From an uncultured Ulvibacter sp. (GTDB lineage: Bacteria; Bacteroidota; Bacteroidia; Flavobacteriales; Flavobacteriaceae), in NCBI GenBank assembly GCA_913063405.1, contig CAJXZB010000024.1, positions 1 to 47,610 of the forward strand: 47,610 bases of DNA, written 5' to 3'. The position numbers and the translations under genes are program-made. Below are positions 46,900 to 47,610 of the stretch, one piece after another. The stretch's first letter is position 1; each line of letters starts with the position of its first letter. The notes under the pieces are model-generated. The model saw only the letters and a list, made by a program, of their open reading frames with translations. It did no database searches and was not told the origin of the DNA.

Positions 46900-47499
46900 T
46901 TGTACCCACCTCCACACCATCAATCTCACGATCAACAAAAGATGATCGCTGTTATAAAACAGTTCCCTTTTGCCATGTTAGTGTCTGCAACAAAAGGAAT
47001 TCCTTTTGTTACTCATATTCCCATAATCTATAATGACAACAGCGGAAAGCTAGTGGCTCATATTGATAAATTTAACCCTCAGGTGGAAACACTCATCAAT
47101 GGAGCAGAAGTAACTGTTATTTTTAAAGGTCCAGATACTTATATCTCCCCTAGCATCTATACAACAAAGCAGCTCCCAACTTGGAACTATATTATTGTTC
47201 ATATTAAAGGAACCATTTCCTTAATCAATGATCCAAATGACGCTAAAGATACCATGATAGGGATAACTTCTTTCCTAGAAGGCAAAGACCCAAGGTTTGT
47301 ATTAGAAAAAGAAAATACGCGCATGCAGCGCTCTGTAAACTACATCCAAGCCTTTGACATTACTATTACCGCATGGGAGGGAAAATTTAAATTATCCCAA
47401 GACAAAAATCAACAAGATCAAGAAAATGCCAAGCTGGAATTAATCAATTCTGCACACTCAAAGGATGCAAACTTTATAAACGCTATCTTCAAAGATTAG
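46900..47499 (+). CDS. PaiB-like FMN-binding protein
   Basis: This is a roughly 199-residue split-barrel FMN-binding protein of the PaiB family, named after the Bacillus negative regulator of sporulation and protease genes. In most bacteria it is probably an FMN-binding oxidoreductase-like protein. Marks are MYPPPHHQ at the start, FPFAMLVSATKGIPFVTHIPI, LVAHIDKFNPQ, TYISPSIY and PTWNYIIVHIKG. I choose the TTG at 46900 because family members begin at the Tyr-x-Pro-Pro-His segment. A GTG at 46876 (8 more codons) is the alternative. No ATG is available before the in-frame stop at 46867. Confidence 0.85.
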   Translation: MYPPPHHQSHDQQKMIAVIKQFPFAMLVSATKGIPFVTHIPIIYNDNSGKLVAHIDKFNPQVETLINGAEVTVIFKGPDTYISPSIYTTKQLPTWNYIIVHIKGTISLINDPNDAKDTMIGITSFLEGKDPRFVLEKENTRMQRSVNYIQAFDITITAWEGKFKLSQDKNQQDQENAKLELINSAHSKDANFINAIFKD

Positions 47500-47527
47500 T
47501 TTTAAATGGACTAATTCCTTTTTTGAC

Positions 47528-47571
47528 TTAGGGGTTTTTTAATTACTTCTAATAGTAGTAAATTAGGGGTT
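47528..47571 (+). promoter_or_regulatory. Direct repeat TTAGGGGTT (two copies)
   Basis: Two identical 9-mers at 47528-47536 and 47563-47571, spaced 35 bases start to start, lie just before the start of the next gene at 47587. Direct repeats in a promoter region suggest a regulator-binding site. This is untested. Confidence 0.3.
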
Positions 47572-47586
47572 ATAGTTAGCATTATT

Positions 47587-47610
47587 ATGGAGCAAAGATT
47601 CAAAAGCCTA
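47587..47610 (+). CDS. Start of an unidentified gene, cut by the window edge
   Basis: An ATG at 47587 opens a frame of eight codons (MEQRFKSL) that reaches the end of the window. It follows a plausible AT-rich promoter region with a direct repeat. Nothing can be said about the product. Confidence 0.3.

Overview
The window is a chromosomal segment of a Bacteroidota bacterium, almost certainly a member of the Flavobacteriaceae. The evidence is low GC content, promoters of the TAnnTTTG type, a SusC/SusD pair, a type IX secretion (T9SS) C-terminal sorting domain, DUF5723/DUF7033-type proteins, and a str-S10-spc-alpha ribosomal cluster that lacks tuf, adk and map. I cannot fix the genus from sequence alone. 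I see no tRNA, rRNA, CRISPR array, insertion sequence or phage gene.

Region 1 (1-10139). At the left edge lie a short acetyltransferase-like remnant with two strong palindromes, a 60-residue membrane protein and a CtlX-type hydrolase. A plus-strand envelope operon follows: secreted thioredoxin, ApbE flavin transferase, a small DUF4266 lipoprotein ending in Cys-Gly-Cys-Asn, and a DUF3570 beta-barrel. Facing it are a beta-barrel protein, a second arginine-deiminase-superfamily enzyme, citrate synthase, and then enolase and carA, which overlap.

Region 2 (10257-27463, minus strand). This is the ribosomal supercluster: rpsL-rpsG-fusA-rpsJ, an internal terminator, then rplC through rplQ with secY, infA and rpoA, closed by a strong terminator at 10257-10291. 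Two genes too short for a 60-codon cutoff, rpmJ (L36) and rpmD (L30), are present and intact. The str promoter is a textbook TTTG-N19-TAnnTTTG. The longer spacers (before rplC, rpsD, rplQ and rpsH) carry inverted repeats that may be regulatory.

Region 3 (27475-39461, mostly plus strand). This is an outer-membrane and accessory block. It holds an Omp85-family barrel divergent from the str operon, a SusC-SusD-lipoprotein operon with no enzyme or regulator attached, and a T9SS-sorted lectin-like protein. Next come rlmB facing a rhomboid protease, and then a decayed two-domain relative of the T9SS protein with no start codon, two homopolymer frameshifts and a nonsense codon in the sorting domain.

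Region 4 (39462-47610). rarA is preceded by a perfect 11-bp dyad that ends two bases before its ATG. A long minus-strand run follows: radC, a DUF7033 deacetylase-like protein that seems to have lost its active site, yjjG, a lipoprotein, a DUF5723 barrel and an uncharacterised secreted protein. The right edge has a DUF1569 protein, a PaiB-like FMN-binding protein and the first codons of another gene.

The best candidates for something undescribed are the thioredoxin/ApbE/DUF4266/DUF3570 operon, whose flavinylation target is not obvious, and the active-site-less DUF7033 protein. The structured S10 leader and the decayed T9SS paralogue are also worth attention. All three tail-to-tail gene pairs in the window overlap at their stop codons.
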